A stretch of 64,000 bases of DNA from JAWWPG01 sp033850885. Lineage in GTDB: Bacteria > Actinomycetota > Actinomycetes > Propionibacteriales > Nocardioidaceae. How positions within the stretch are numbered: position 1 is the first letter of the stretch; each line of letters begins with the position of its first letter. The position numbers were made by a program, and so were the translations under genes. The stretch lies in assembly GCA_033850885.1 (NCBI GenBank), contig JAWWPG010000016.1:62001-126000 (forward strand), read 5' to 3'. This document shows positions 49,841-58,948 of this stretch, piece by piece. The notes beneath the pieces were generated by a model, which was given only the letters and a program-made list of their open reading frames with translations, had not been told where the DNA came from and did not search any database.

Positions 49841-50401
49841 ATGATCATCAACTGGACACATTCCCTGACCGAACAGCTCGACTGGCACTGGCGGCAGCAG
49901 TTCCGTCCCCGGCTCGAGGGTCTGACCGACGACGAGTACTTCTGGGAGCCCGTCGAGAACAGCTGGAGCCTCCGGCCCCGTGGCCAAGGCCGCGCTGCGC
50001 TCTCGGCGGGAAGCGGTGACCTCGTCATCGACTACGAGTTCCCCGAACCCCGTCCGACGCCGGTCACGACGATCGCCTGGCGGCTGGCGCACATCATCGT
50101 GGCCGTCTTCGGTGGCCGCGTTGCGGGCCATTTCGGCGGTCCACCGGTCGAATACGAGACGTTCGAGTACGCCGACACGGCCGCCAACGCCCTGCGGCAG
50201 CTCGACGACGGCTACGCCGCCTGGTTCGAGGGCGTCACATCCCTCGGCGACGAGGAGCTGGCTCAGCCTTGTGGACCCTCCGAGGGGCCGTTCGCGGATG
50301 CGCCGATGGCCGACCTCGTCCTGCACATCAACCGTGAGGCCATCCATCATGGCGCCGAGATCGCCCTGCTGCGCGACCTCTACGCCAACAGGACGTCCTG
50401 A
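49841..50401 (+). CDS. DinB-superfamily protein
   Basis: 186 residues of the DinB/YfiT four-helix fold. Metal-ligand-type histidines occur in WRLAHIIVAV and in HINREAIHHGAEI. In actinobacteria this fold is used by mycothiol-dependent enzymes and hydrolases. The substrate is not evident. Divergent from the WYL regulator, which probably controls it. Confidence 0.85.
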   Translation: MIINWTHSLTEQLDWHWRQQFRPRLEGLTDDEYFWEPVENSWSLRPRGQGRAALSAGSGDLVIDYEFPEPRPTPVTTIAWRLAHIIVAVFGGRVAGHFGGPPVEYETFEYADTAANALRQLDDGYAAWFEGVTSLGDEELAQPCGPSEGPFADAPMADLVLHINREAIHHGAEIALLRDLYANRTS

Positions 50402-50552
50402 AGTCTGCTGCGGTCTGCCCACCAGAGCCGGAGACCAGGGCCCGGGTCGGAGCTGCTGTCGTTTCCGCGTCCGGGGGTTTCCCGACGACACCTGCCGTTT
50501 GGACAGCTTGACCTTCCAACCGGTGAAGCGCCTTTGGTGGCGCGCTGCGGGG

Positions 50553-51908
50553 TCAGTGGAGGTCGGCGAGTGCGGCCTCGATGGCCCGATGGAACGTCGG
50601 GTAGGCGTAGATCATCGACCGCAGCGTGTCGGTGGGAACCCGGCCGTGGACCGCCACGCTCAGGGCGCTCAGCACCTCACCGCCGGAAGGTCCGACCGAC
50701 GTCGCGCCGACCAGTACCCCGCGGTCGGCGTCCTCGACGAGCTTGATGAACCCGTCGTTGCCCGCCTTGTGGATCCAGCCCCGCGTGCTGTTCGGCAGCT
50801 CGTAGAACCCGACCCGCACGGTCAGCCCGTTGTCACGGGCCTGCTTCTCGGTCATGCCGACCGAGCCGACCTCCGGATCGGTGAACGTCACCCGCGATAC
50901 GGCGCGGTAGTCGGCGTCCGGCCCCTCGTCGCCGAGGATGTCGCGTACCACGATGGCGGCCTGGTACATCGACACGTGCGTGAAGGCGCCCTTGCCCGTG
51001 ATGTCGCCGATTGCCCAGAGGCCCTCGCCCGCACGCAGGAGGTCGTCGGTGTCGATCACCCGCATCGACGGGTCCAGCCCGACGGTTTCGAGACCGACGT
51101 CGGCGAGGTTGTTCCGGCGCCCAGCGGCCACGAGCAGCTTGTCGGCGCTGACCACCTGGTCCCCCGTGGTGACGGCGAACCGCCCGTCGCCGTACTCGAT
51201 CGACGAGATCGTGATGCCGGTCAGAACCTGGATGCCCTCGTGCGCGAACACCGTGGCGACGAGTGTGCTCGACTCCGGCTCCTCGAGGGCGAGGATCCGA
51301 TCGGCGACCTCGAGCACGCTCACCTGCACGCCGAACCTCGAGAACACCTGGCTCAGCTCGGCGCCGATTGACCCGCCACCGACCACCGCGAGCGATCCGG
51401 GGAGGTCGGTGACCTGGATCGCGTCGCGGTTCGTCCAGTACGGCGTCCCCGCGAGGCCCGGGATCGGAGGAACGGCGGGCTCCGTCCCGGTGTTGAGCAC
51501 AACCCCCTTACGCGCGCGGAAGGTCTGCCCTTCCACGACGACGGTCCGGGTTCCGGCGAGGCCGCCATGGCCGCGGACGAACGTCACGCCGGCGGCCGTC
51601 AGCCGGTCGACCGCGACCTTGTCGTTCCAATGGTCCGTCGCCTCGTCGGCGATGCGCCGCGCGACAGGCGACCAGTCGGACGAGACAGCCGCTGATCCTG
51701 CCATCTGGTCGACCCGTCCCGCCTCGGCCACCAGGTTCGCGGCGCGGATCATCATCTTGCTGGGAATGCACCCGTAGTACGGGCACTCCCCACCCACCAG
51801 ATGCTTGTCGACGCCTACGACGTCGAGGCCGGCCTCCGCCAGCTTGGTCGCCACAGACTCGCCGCCGGGCCCCAACCCGATGACGACGACATCCACCTCA
51901 GACGCCAC
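50553..51908 (-). CDS. Class I pyridine nucleotide-disulfide oxidoreductase
   Basis: 451 residues. FAD site GLGPGG (11-16), redox-active disulfide Cys42/Cys47 in GGECPYYGCIPSK (a variant of the usual GGTCxNxGCIPSK) and second Rossmann VVGGGSIGAELSQVF. ADTAGD-like IGDITGKG follows, and a C-terminal dimer domain ends YAYPTFHRAIEAAL. It belongs with dihydrolipoamide, mercuric or mycothione reductases; the ECPYYG and YPTFH forms are not those of canonical lipoamide dehydrogenase. GTG 51908 is chosen for its GAGAGAGG site 5 bp upstream; an ATG at 51944 is possible. Confidence 0.85.
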   Translation of the reverse strand: MASEVDVVVIGLGPGGESVATKLAEAGLDVVGVDKHLVGGECPYYGCIPSKMMIRAANLVAEAGRVDQMAGSAAVSSDWSPVARRIADEATDHWNDKVAVDRLTAAGVTFVRGHGGLAGTRTVVVEGQTFRARKGVVLNTGTEPAVPPIPGLAGTPYWTNRDAIQVTDLPGSLAVVGGGSIGAELSQVFSRFGVQVSVLEVADRILALEEPESSTLVATVFAHEGIQVLTGITISSIEYGDGRFAVTTGDQVVSADKLLVAAGRRNNLADVGLETVGLDPSMRVIDTDDLLRAGEGLWAIGDITGKGAFTHVSMYQAAIVVRDILGDEGPDADYRAVSRVTFTDPEVGSVGMTEKQARDNGLTVRVGFYELPNSTRGWIHKAGNDGFIKLVEDADRGVLVGATSVGPSGGEVLSALSVAVHGRVPTDTLRSMIYAYPTFHRAIEAALADLH

Positions 51909-51970
51909 AGTGACCTCTCTCGTTCGTTGGTCGGTTCTGTCCAAGTCTGACCTGAGCCCTCAGCGAGGGT

Positions 51971-52576
51971 CTAGGCCGGTCTACGTCGTACCTCGAACAC
52001 CCGAAAGCCCTTGGCGGAGCCCAGCCGCCGACAGGTGAAGCCACTGTCGTCGATCCACCGCTGGAGTGAGTCAGCTCCCAGGTTCCTGGCGACGACGAGG
52101 ACGGCCCGGCCCTCGGGTGCGAGCCGGGCGAGCCAGGTGGTGAGCAGGTCGTGCAACGCGGCCTTGCCGATGTGGATGGGCGGGTTGGACCAGATCTCGT
52201 CGAAGACGATGCCGGTCGGGACCTCGTCGGCGCGCACCGGATGGACGCGCTCGCCGAGGCCCAGCGATCTCGCGTTGTCGCCACACAGGAGCAGCGCCCG
52301 CTCGTTGACGTCGACCGCCCACACCTGCGCGCCGGGGAGGGCTACCGCCAGGGCGCACGCGATGACGCCGTACCCACATCCGAGGTCCAGGAACGTACCC
52401 GGCTCGCTCGGCGGGGCAGCCCGGCTGAACAGCACCGCCGTACCTTTGTCGAGCCTGCCGGCGGCGAACACTCCGGAGGCGGAGTCCAGCCGCAGCTGAT
52501 GTCCCCAGACGCTCACGTCGACGGGCTGGCGTGCCTGCGCGGAAGTCGGGTTCTCGGAGAAGTAGTGCTCGGCCAT
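51971..52576 (-). CDS. RsmC-like class I methyltransferase
   Basis: 201 residues. Starts MAEHYFSENPTS, has SAM motif DLGCGYGVIACALA, acidic AVDVNERAL and catalytic NPPIHIGK (the NPP-[FY/I] motif of amino-group methyltransferases on RNA). This matches the single-domain half of RsmC/RlmG rRNA guanine-N2 methyltransferases. The ATG at 52576 is backed by the conserved N-terminus. The upstream region is unusually rich in palindromes. Confidence 0.85.
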   Translation of the reverse strand: MAEHYFSENPTSAQARQPVDVSVWGHQLRLDSASGVFAAGRLDKGTAVLFSRAAPPSEPGTFLDLGCGYGVIACALAVALPGAQVWAVDVNERALLLCGDNARSLGLGERVHPVRADEVPTGIVFDEIWSNPPIHIGKAALHDLLTTWLARLAPEGRAVLVVARNLGADSLQRWIDDSGFTCRRLGSAKGFRVFEVRRRPA

Positions 52577-52623
52577 CAACGCCCATCCTGACAGGCGGCC
52601 AGCCCGGTCCGGCAGCGAGTGGC

Positions 52624-52647
52624 GTTTGGGTGGTGCACCACCCAAAC
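52624..52647. repeat. Perfect 24-bp palindrome
   Basis: Core GGTGGTGCACCACC flanked by TTTG/CAAA and an outer G/C pair. It sits inside a wider 7-bp inverted repeat, GAGTGGC (52617-52623) and GCCACTC (52657-52663). A second copy of the core lies 65 bp away. Located upstream of the RsmC-like gene. Confidence 0.85.
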
Positions 52648-52688
52648 ACACCTGGAGCCACTCAGATCTGGGTGGCTTGAGGGCAACC

Positions 52689-52706
52689 TGGGTGGTGCAC
52701 CACCCA
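52689..52706. repeat. Second copy of the GGTGGTGCACCACC palindrome
   Basis: 18-bp perfect palindrome TGGGTGGTGCACCACCCA, followed by AA as in the first copy. A half-site CTGGGTGG lies between the two copies (52669-52676). Confidence 0.85.
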
Positions 52707-52712
52707 AATGCC

Positions 52713-52763
52713 GGGGGCGGGGCGGGGCGGAGCGGAAGCCGGGGGTCAGGGGGCGGAGCGGGG
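52713..52763 (+). repeat. G-run tract, possible G-quadruplex
   Basis: Six runs of four or more G within 51 bases (first at 52713), followed by short GGAGC direct repeats up to about 52780. Lies just past the stop of the sigma-like membrane gene. Confidence 0.5.
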
Positions 52764-52785
52764 CGGAGCGGAGCGGAGCGTGGCG

Positions 52786-54381
52786 TCAGCGGCTGCGCAC
52801 GAGCGGCGTCAGGCGGTCGCTGCCCGGGTCGGCGCTCGCATAGAGCGACAGGCCGTCGATCGCCCAGAGGCCGACCGATCGCCTGGTCAGCACATGGAAG
52901 CTGGACCCGGTCACGAAGCCCACCCGATCTCGCGGACAGGTTCCGGGGTGCACCCCGAACACCGACGGCACCGTCGTGGTACGGGCGATCAGCACCACCT
53001 CGTTCGAGGCTGGAGTCACCAGGCAGATGTCAGCGGCCCTGCGCGCCGGAGCCGCCTCGATCCGGGCGGCTGACTGCCGGGCCGACGAGCCGTCGACCCG
53101 AGTCGAGTAGAACAGCACCTGGTTGAAGCCGGCGGCCGAGAACAGGCACAGGGACACGGAGCGCACGAACCTCGGGGACGGCTCCGGGCCTGCCATCGCC
53201 TCGATCCTGCGGAGGCCCGACTTGTCCCGGGGACAACCGTTGGCATCGACGTCCACCGGCTGCACGGAGCGGAGGATGGTCCGGCGCTCTGCCAGGTTGC
53301 GATCAGCCACGGTGATGTCGAAGGCCGTCAGGCCGTGGACCCGTACTGTCGCCTCCCTGGAGGTCACGCCCGGCGGCAACGGGGAGTCGAACCACACGTG
53401 AGCGGCGGTCGCGGGCCGCGTTGGCGGGCAGGGTGAGCCCGGCGCCGTGGGTCGGCCGACGTACGGTGGGTAGGCGCCGTCATTCGGGACGTAGTGCAGC
53501 GCGGTGGTCGTGGACGTCCTCGAGTAGGCGCCGACGCCGCAGCCGTCCAGTCCATGATCGGAACGCCTCGGCACCTCGCCCCAACCCCAAGACGAGGGCA
53601 CCCAGAGCTGGATCCCGTTGTACGACTCCACTCGCCAGGCGCGCGGATGCAGGCCAGGGGTCGCGGCGGCCACCCGTCCGGCGCGATCACCCGAGACTTC
53701 GACGACGGCGAGGCCGCCCACCAACAGGACCGCCGCCACTACTCCCGCGAGGAGGCCGCGTCGCCGGTGTCGAAGTACCCCGGCACGCACGACGGCCGCC
53801 GCGTCGACGACATCGCCGAGGTCGTCGGCGTGCTCGGCGAAGGCGTCGCGCAGCGCGTCCTCCAGCTGGTCGTCGCTGCGAAGCCGGTCGCCCGAGATCC
53901 GCAACGACTCGAAGGCGCGGTCGACGTGAGCTCGGGCGTCCGACTCCCGGGTGCCCAGGACGCCGGCGATCTGCGGATAGGTCATCTGCGCATGGCAACG
54001 CAGCACGACCGCGGCGCGCTGGGCGGGCGGCAGCATCGCGCACAGCCGCCAGGCTGTCACGGTGTCGCCTCCGCCATCCTGCGCCGTGCCCATGGACTCT
54101 TCGGCGGGGGGTACGACGCCCTGCGCAGCCCTCGGTCCGCGGAGCCGGCCGGTTCGCCACATGTGCGCCTCGACCACCAGACGGCAGACCTCGGCCTCCG
54201 GGTCGTCATTGCGTCGAAGCCTCGACCAGGTTGCGCCTGCCTTCGTCAAGGCGACCGACAGCGAGATCTCCGCCGCGGTCTCGCTGCCCGTCACAAGATA
54301 GGCGAACCGGGTCAGCGCCGCGGATCGGCTCGTCAGCCACGCGTTGAAGTCGACCGCCCGGCCGTGCTGGCTGTCCGCCAT
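52786..54381 (-). CDS. Sigma-factor-like protein fused to a membrane anchor and extracytoplasmic domain
   Basis: 531 residues. The first 165 residues resemble the SigE-family ECF sigma factors: DFNAWLTSRSAALTRFAYLVTG for region 2 and LPPAQRAAVVLRCHAQMTYPQIAGVLG for region 4. The core-binding DLVQE-type motif is replaced by EISLSVALTK, so polymerase binding is doubtful. After a linker, RHRRRG precedes a single membrane helix (about 208-228). About 300 residues follow outside, with several Cys. Function is unknown; a membrane-held regulator is possible. GTG 54399 is an alternative start. Followed by the G-rich tract and palindromes. Confidence 0.75.
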   Translation of the reverse strand: MADSQHGRAVDFNAWLTSRSAALTRFAYLVTGSETAAEISLSVALTKAGATWSRLRRNDDPEAEVCRLVVEAHMWRTGRLRGPRAAQGVVPPAEESMGTAQDGGGDTVTAWRLCAMLPPAQRAAVVLRCHAQMTYPQIAGVLGTRESDARAHVDRAFESLRISGDRLRSDDQLEDALRDAFAEHADDLGDVVDAAAVVRAGVLRHRRRGLLAGVVAAVLLVGGLAVVEVSGDRAGRVAAATPGLHPRAWRVESYNGIQLWVPSSWGWGEVPRRSDHGLDGCGVGAYSRTSTTTALHYVPNDGAYPPYVGRPTAPGSPCPPTRPATAAHVWFDSPLPPGVTSREATVRVHGLTAFDITVADRNLAERRTILRSVQPVDVDANGCPRDKSGLRRIEAMAGPEPSPRFVRSVSLCLFSAAGFNQVLFYSTRVDGSSARQSAARIEAAPARRAADICLVTPASNEVVLIARTTTVPSVFGVHPGTCPRDRVGFVTGSSFHVLTRRSVGLWAIDGLSLYASADPGSDRLTPLVRSR

Positions 54382-54442
54382 CCCACCATCAAGCCACACT
54401 CGGCGCCCAGGCGCCAGACCGCCTCCGCGGCCGCAGTCGCCG

Positions 54443-55264
54443 CTAGGGACCGACGACCTCGAAGTCCGGCGGGTAACGGACCTCCTCGAGCGTGAGTCCG
54501 TGCGGCGGCAGCACCGGTACCCGCGAGTCTCTCACCCCGGCCGCCAGCACGTCGGCGGGCCATCCGGATGGTCGCTTCCCCTCCCCGACCACGATGAGGC
54601 AGCCGACGAGGGCGCGCACCATGTTGTGGCAGAAGGCATTGGCCGCCACCCGGCACGTCAGCAGTCCACCGCGTCGCGACCAGGTCAGCTCCTGCAGATG
54701 CCGGACGGTGCTCGCACCCTCTCGGCGCCTGCAGAACGCTGCGAAGTCGTGCTCCCCCAGAAGCTGCGACGCCGCCGCGTTCATCGCCGACTCGTCCAGG
54801 CCGCGTGGCCACCGGAGCACCTCGTACCGTCGCAGCGGGTCCAGGCTCGACGGGTCATCGTTGACCCGGTAGGCGTAGCGTCGCCGGGTCGCGGAGAACC
54901 GCGCGTCGAAACCGTCCGGCGCCACGCTCACGCGTCGTACGACAACATCGTCGAAGAGCACCTGGTTGAGCCGCGCCCGCAGCTGACGCAGGTCCAGGTC
55001 GTCGAGCGGGGTGTCGACGCTGCATACCTGGCCGCGGGCGTGCACCCCGGCGTCGGTGCGGCCGGCGACGGTCAGGCGACAGCTACCCGCGTCCAACCGC
55101 AGAATCTGTTCGAGCGCCGCCTCGATAGTGGCCTGCACCGTCCGCAGCCCCGGCTGCGAGGCCCAGCCCGAGAACCCGGTGCCGTCGTAGGCGACGTCGA
55201 GACGCAGCCGGCGTGGCCTGGGTGGGTCGCTCGCCCCGCGCACCCCCTGGGGCTCTTCGCTCAT
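54443..55264 (-). CDS. truA: tRNA pseudouridine(38-40) synthase TruA
   Basis: 273 residues. Catalytic Asp71 in [10 protein letters not shown]; conserved [19 protein letters not shown] start and [13 protein letters not shown]. Modifies the tRNA anticodon stem-loop. ATG overlaps the stop of the SufR-like regulator gene (ATGA), so it is co-translated with it rather than following rplQ directly as in most relatives. Confidence 0.95.
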   Translation of the reverse strand: MSEEPQGVRGASDPPRPRRLRLDVAYDGTGFSGWASQPGLRTVQATIEAALEQILRLDAGSCRLTVAGRTDAGVHARGQVCSVDTPLDDLDLRQLRARLNQVLFDDVVVRRVSVAPDGFDARFSATRRRYAYRVNDDPSSLDPLRRYEVLRWPRGLDESAMNAAASQLLGEHDFAAFCRRREGASTVRHLQELTWSRRGGLLTCRVAANAFCHNMVRALVGCLIVVGEGKRPSGWPADVLAAGVRDSRVPVLPPHGLTLEEVRYPPDFEVVGP

Positions 55265-55968
55265 CCCTCCGGTCTTATCTCGACGCAGCACTCGCCCGGC
55301 TCGGGCTTGAACCTGACCGACAGCGCCTCGATCCTCAGTCCTTCGAGCAGGCCGCCGAGGTAGTCCACGTTGATCCCGCAGACAAGCTCCGGAGCATAGC
55401 CCGTCACCGGGTGGAAGGGACAGTTGGACAGCCTGAGACACGCCTGCTCAGGACGGTATGGCTCGAGGCCCTCCCGGGCGAGCACCGACTCGACGCACGC
55501 CAGCGCCCGCTCGGGCCCGAGCCGGCCCCGAAGGCTTCCGCGCTCGATGGATGCGCCGAGCTCGCGGCCCCGGGCTCGGCCTACCCGATGGCGAGCCGCC
55601 GCAGCGGACTCCGATGCCGTCTGGGTTGCTGCGGCGACGACGAGCACGGTTGCCAGCTCCTGGTACGAGCGGGCCGGCACGCTCACCGTCACCGTATCGG
55701 CGACCGGCCGGTAGCGTTTAGGGGTGCGGCCGACGGGCCGCGGCTGCTCGGCGGGTGACTCCGCGACCTCCAGCAGGCCGGTGGCCACCAGCTTGTCGAG
55801 ATGGAAGGCTGCCAGCTTGCGAGAGATGTCAACAGCCAGCGCGGCCTCCTCCCGGGTGACGGGACGTCTGGCGGCCCGCACCGCGTCGTACAGCCGGCGT
55901 CGCTGCCGGTCGCCGAGAGCTGCAACGGCGCCAATCGAGTCCAACCTCGGGGGCGTGCTGACCTTCAC
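55261..55968 (-). CDS. ArsR/SufR-type regulator with cysteine cluster
   Basis: 235 residues. A winged helix near residues 20-75 ([30 protein letters not shown]), then a C-terminal effector domain. It contains Cys177, Cys183 (in NCPFH), Cys197 and Cys227-Cys228. The NCPFH-x-CGIN-x-PGECCV pattern resembles the Fe-S or metal-binding domain of SufR-type regulators. A redox, NO or iron-sulfur sensor is therefore plausible. Divergent from folE, and overlaps truA by 4 bp downstream. Confidence 0.75.
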   Translation of the reverse strand: MKVSTPPRLDSIGAVAALGDRQRRRLYDAVRAARRPVTREEAALAVDISRKLAAFHLDKLVATGLLEVAESPAEQPRPVGRTPKRYRPVADTVTVSVPARSYQELATVLVVAAATQTASESAAAARHRVGRARGRELGASIERGSLRGRLGPERALACVESVLAREGLEPYRPEQACLRLSNCPFHPVTGYAPELVCGINVDYLGGLLEGLRIEALSVRFKPEPGECCVEIRPEG

Positions 55969-56032
55969 GAAACCACCTTAGAGCCACCTCGTGTGGACCG
56001 ACGGAGCAGAAGTCCTGCCTGGCAGGCGTCAG

Positions 56033-56062
56033 TTGACACGTGATCCTTGATAAGGCTAACAT
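56033..56062 (+). promoter_or_regulatory. Promoter of folE-ferredoxin reductase
   Basis: -35 TTGACA (56033-56038), 18-bp spacer, -10 TAACAT (56057-56062). A small symmetric CCTT-GAT-AAGG (56045-56055) lies in the spacer and is a candidate operator for the divergent SufR-like regulator. Confidence 0.6.
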
Positions 56063-56093
56063 TCGTTTCCTAAATTCCGAACAGGAGCCATGC

Positions 56094-56699
56094 ATGCTGG
56101 ACGAGCTGATCGTCGACCTGTCGCACGACTTCGTCGCACCCCCTGTCGTCGACCTGGACGCGGCCGAGCATGCGGCCGCCGAGTTCCTGCGCGCCCTCGG
56201 GATGAGGTCCGACTCCCCGTCGCTTCGGCGGACGCCGCGCCGGATGGCGATGGCCTACGCCGAGCTCTTCCAATCCCGGCCGTTCGAGCCCACCACATTC
56301 CCGAACGACGAGGGGTACGACGAGCTGGTGCTTGTTCGATCCATCCCGATGCGGTCGATGTGCGAGCACCACATGCTGCCGTTCGCCGGCGTCGCCCACG
56401 TGGGGTACCTGCCCGGCGACCGGATCCTCGGACTGAGCAAGCTGGCCCGGGTGGTGGAGCATTTTGCCGCCCGGCCGCAGGTCCAGGAGCGGCTGACCAA
56501 GCAGGTCTCCGACTGGTTGCAGGACCTGCTTCAGCCCCGAGGAGTCGGCGTCGTCATCGAGGCCGAGCACACCTGCATGTCCTTGCGGGGGGTCCAGGCC
56601 AGAGGGTCGAGCACTGTCACCTCCTCCCTCCAGGGCTTGGTGCGGTCGGATCCACAATGGAGGCAGGAGTTCCTGGCGCTGACCGGCGTCAACGGCTGA
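56094..56699 (+). CDS. folE: GTP cyclohydrolase I
   Basis: 201 residues. Zinc ligands Cys90 and His93 in MCEHHMLPF, and the second Cys in AEHTCMSLRG. GTP-site and pterin residues such as RVVEHFAARPQVQERL are present. Opens GTP to dihydroneopterin triphosphate for folate or pterin synthesis. The start at 56094 is fixed by AGGAG 6 bp upstream; 56040 would start inside the promoter region. Not adjacent to other folate genes. Confidence 0.93.
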   Translation: MLDELIVDLSHDFVAPPVVDLDAAEHAAAEFLRALGMRSDSPSLRRTPRRMAMAYAELFQSRPFEPTTFPNDEGYDELVLVRSIPMRSMCEHHMLPFAGVAHVGYLPGDRILGLSKLARVVEHFAARPQVQERLTKQVSDWLQDLLQPRGVGVVIEAEHTCMSLRGVQARGSSTVTSSLQGLVRSDPQWRQEFLALTGVNG

Positions 56700-56760
56700 C
56701 GTAGCGACAGGATCGGCCCGTCCGCAGGCCCGCCTGACCGTCGTACCAAGGGAGACAACA

Positions 56761-57996
56761 GTGGCTCACAGTAGTTTCGTGATCGTCGGAGCAGGGCTCG
56801 CCGGGGCGAAGGCGGTGGAGGCGCTGCGAGAGCTCGGGTTCGACGGGCGGCTCACCCTGATCGGTGACGAGGAGCATCTCCCCTACGAACGACCGCCGCT
56901 GTCGAAGGGCTACCTGGCCGGGAACGACTCACGGGAGTCGTTCATCGTGCACGATGCCGGCTGGTACGACGACCACGACGTCACTCTGGTGCTCGGCAGG
57001 ACCACCACCGCGGTCGACCCGGATGCCCACGAGGTCACCCTCGTTGACGGGAACACGCACAGGTACGACAAGCTGCTGCTGGCCACCGGGTCCCGGGCGC
57101 GCCAGCTGCCCCTGCCTGGAGCCGGCTCGCTCGGGGTCCAGACGCTGCGCAACGTCGAGGACTCCGACCGGATCTCGCAGGCGCTCGACAGGGGTGGCCG
57201 GCTGGCGGTCGTCGGTGGCGGGTGGATCGGCATGGAGGTGGCGGCGAACGCCCGCGATCGAGGCGCCGAAGTTACCGTGATCGAGGCTGCCGACGTCCCG
57301 CTGGGACTCGTGCTCGGCCTCGAGCTCGCGCAGGTCTTCCTCGACCTGCACCGCGAGCACGGCGTGACCTTCCACCTCGGCGCCCAGGTCAGCGAGCTCA
57401 CCAGCCTGGAGTCGAAGGTCACCGGAGTCCGGCTGGGCGACGGCACTCTCGTCGAGGCGGATGCGGTCCTCGTCGGTATCGGTGCCCAACCGAACATCGA
57501 GCTGGCCGAAGCCGCCGGGCTCGACGTCGACAACGGTGTACTCGTCGACGCGGCACTGCAGTCGAGCAACCCCGACATCCTGGCGGTGGGAGACATCGCC
57601 AACCACGAACATCCCGTCCTCGGCCGCCGGGTTCGCGTCGAGCACTGGGCGAACGCCCTCAACCAGCCCTCGGCGGCTGCCGCCACCATGCTCGGCACCC
57701 CGACGGCGTACACGGAGCTCCCGTACTTCTTCACCGACCAGTACGACCTCGGCATGGAGTACGTCGGTCACGCGCCGCCCGGGTCGTACGCCCGCGTCGT
57801 GACTCGAGGAAACCTCCGCGGGCGGGAGTTCATCGCGTTCTGGCTGGACGGCTCCGACCACGTGCTCGCCGGCATGAACGTCAACGTGTGGGACGTGGTC
57901 GACGACGTCAAGACTCTGATCCTGAGCGGCCGACCCGTCGACACCCAACGCCTTGCCGACCCCGACCTCCCGTTGGCGGCCAGCCTCAGGGCTTGA
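56761..57996 (+). CDS. Ferredoxin/rubredoxin reductase-type FAD oxidoreductase
   Basis: 411 residues. FAD site GAGLAGAKA, signature PYERPPLSKGYL, NADH site VVGGGWIGMEVAA and FAD motif AVGDIANHEHPVL. Such proteins pass electrons from NAD(P)H to ferredoxins that serve P450s or dioxygenases. No ferredoxin or P450 gene is next to it. GTG start with GGGAGA 6 bp upstream; 61 bp after folE and probably co-transcribed with it. The end overlaps the convergent secreted protein gene by 11 bp. Confidence 0.9.
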   Translation: MAHSSFVIVGAGLAGAKAVEALRELGFDGRLTLIGDEEHLPYERPPLSKGYLAGNDSRESFIVHDAGWYDDHDVTLVLGRTTTAVDPDAHEVTLVDGNTHRYDKLLLATGSRARQLPLPGAGSLGVQTLRNVEDSDRISQALDRGGRLAVVGGGWIGMEVAANARDRGAEVTVIEAADVPLGLVLGLELAQVFLDLHREHGVTFHLGAQVSELTSLESKVTGVRLGDGTLVEADAVLVGIGAQPNIELAEAAGLDVDNGVLVDAALQSSNPDILAVGDIANHEHPVLGRRVRVEHWANALNQPSAAAATMLGTPTAYTELPYFFTDQYDLGMEYVGHAPPGSYARVVTRGNLRGREFIAFWLDGSDHVLAGMNVNVWDVVDDVKTLILSGRPVDTQRLADPDLPLAASLRA

Positions 57997-58921
57997 GGGC
58001 AAGCCAGCCGTCGAGATCCTCGATCGAGATCCCCTGGTACGTGGGATAGCGCGCCCCCGCCCAGGTGTCGACCTGGCCGAGCACCTTCGCCATCCGCGTC
58101 TGCCCTTCCTGGTAGAAGGTGCAGGAGGGACAGTCGGGCTCCCGGTTCGTCTCGGCGGCCAGCCAGACGGGCTTGCCGGCGCTCGCGGCACGCTGCAGCC
58201 AGTCCGCTGCGACCGCGGTCGTCGAGTTGTTGCCGAAGGCCCTGTCTCGGTAGCTCATCACGGTGACAGCGTCCACACGGCTCAGGATGTCATCGGCGAA
58301 CGTGCCATCGGGAGTGGTGATCGAGCCGTACGCGAACTGGGCGTCCACCTCCAACGGCCCGCCCAACGGCGCCAGCCGGTCGAGCAGGCGGAGGTAGTCG
58401 GCGACCAGCACCTGCTGGTGTTTCCGCCAGTGCGGCAGCGCGGCCGGCTCGACGTCGAGGTGAAGCCCGTCGAACGGCGCGAGCGCGAGCGCGCGATGCG
58501 CCCAGGCGAGGGCCGCCTTGTGCTGGAACGTCCAGGCCGGCTCACCGCTGAGGGCGAAGACGGAGATGCCCCGAACCTGCAGGAGCCGGACGCTCCTCGC
58601 GATGTTGGCGTCGCCCGACGCCGAGCTCTTGCCGACGAAGAGGAAGACGCGGTCGATCCCGAGATCCTGGGCCGCGGTAGCCAGGTTCCCGGCGGGCCGG
58701 TCCCGCCATACCCACATCGAGTCGACGCCGCGGATCGGCGCCGCCGCAGGGGTTGACACCGGATGTGGCGCCGGGACCCGGTCGGACCTCGGCACACCGG
58801 CCGCCGCGGCTGACCCGGCCGCCAGTATCGTTCCCGCGACGAAGCAGCGGGCCAGCCGGTGCGCCCGGTGGGGTGCCCAGAGGTGCGCCGCGACGCGGTG
58901 GAAGGACCGCAGGTGGTTCAT
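57986..58921 (-). CDS. Secreted TIM-barrel-like protein (glycosidase-like), unknown
   Basis: 311 residues with a long Arg-rich n-region and hydrophobic segment ending AAAAGVP (about residue 43), a Sec or possibly lipid-free signal. The mature part has DGLHLDVEPAALPHW and VDAVTVMSYRD, both reminiscent of GH18-like barrels where D-x-D/E motifs line the active site. A canonical DxxDxDxE motif is absent. Possibly a glycosidase or a substrate-binding relative; no firm assignment. Confidence 0.65.
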   Translation of the reverse strand: MNHLRSFHRVAAHLWAPHRAHRLARCFVAGTILAAGSAAAAGVPRSDRVPAPHPVSTPAAAPIRGVDSMWVWRDRPAGNLATAAQDLGIDRVFLFVGKSSASGDANIARSVRLLQVRGISVFALSGEPAWTFQHKAALAWAHRALALAPFDGLHLDVEPAALPHWRKHQQVLVADYLRLLDRLAPLGGPLEVDAQFAYGSITTPDGTFADDILSRVDAVTVMSYRDRAFGNNSTTAVAADWLQRAASAGKPVWLAAETNREPDCPSCTFYQEGQTRMAKVLGQVDTWAGARYPTYQGISIEDLDGWLALKP

Positions 58922-58948
58922 GCGGCCGGCGTTGCAGCGCTCGCGTCC

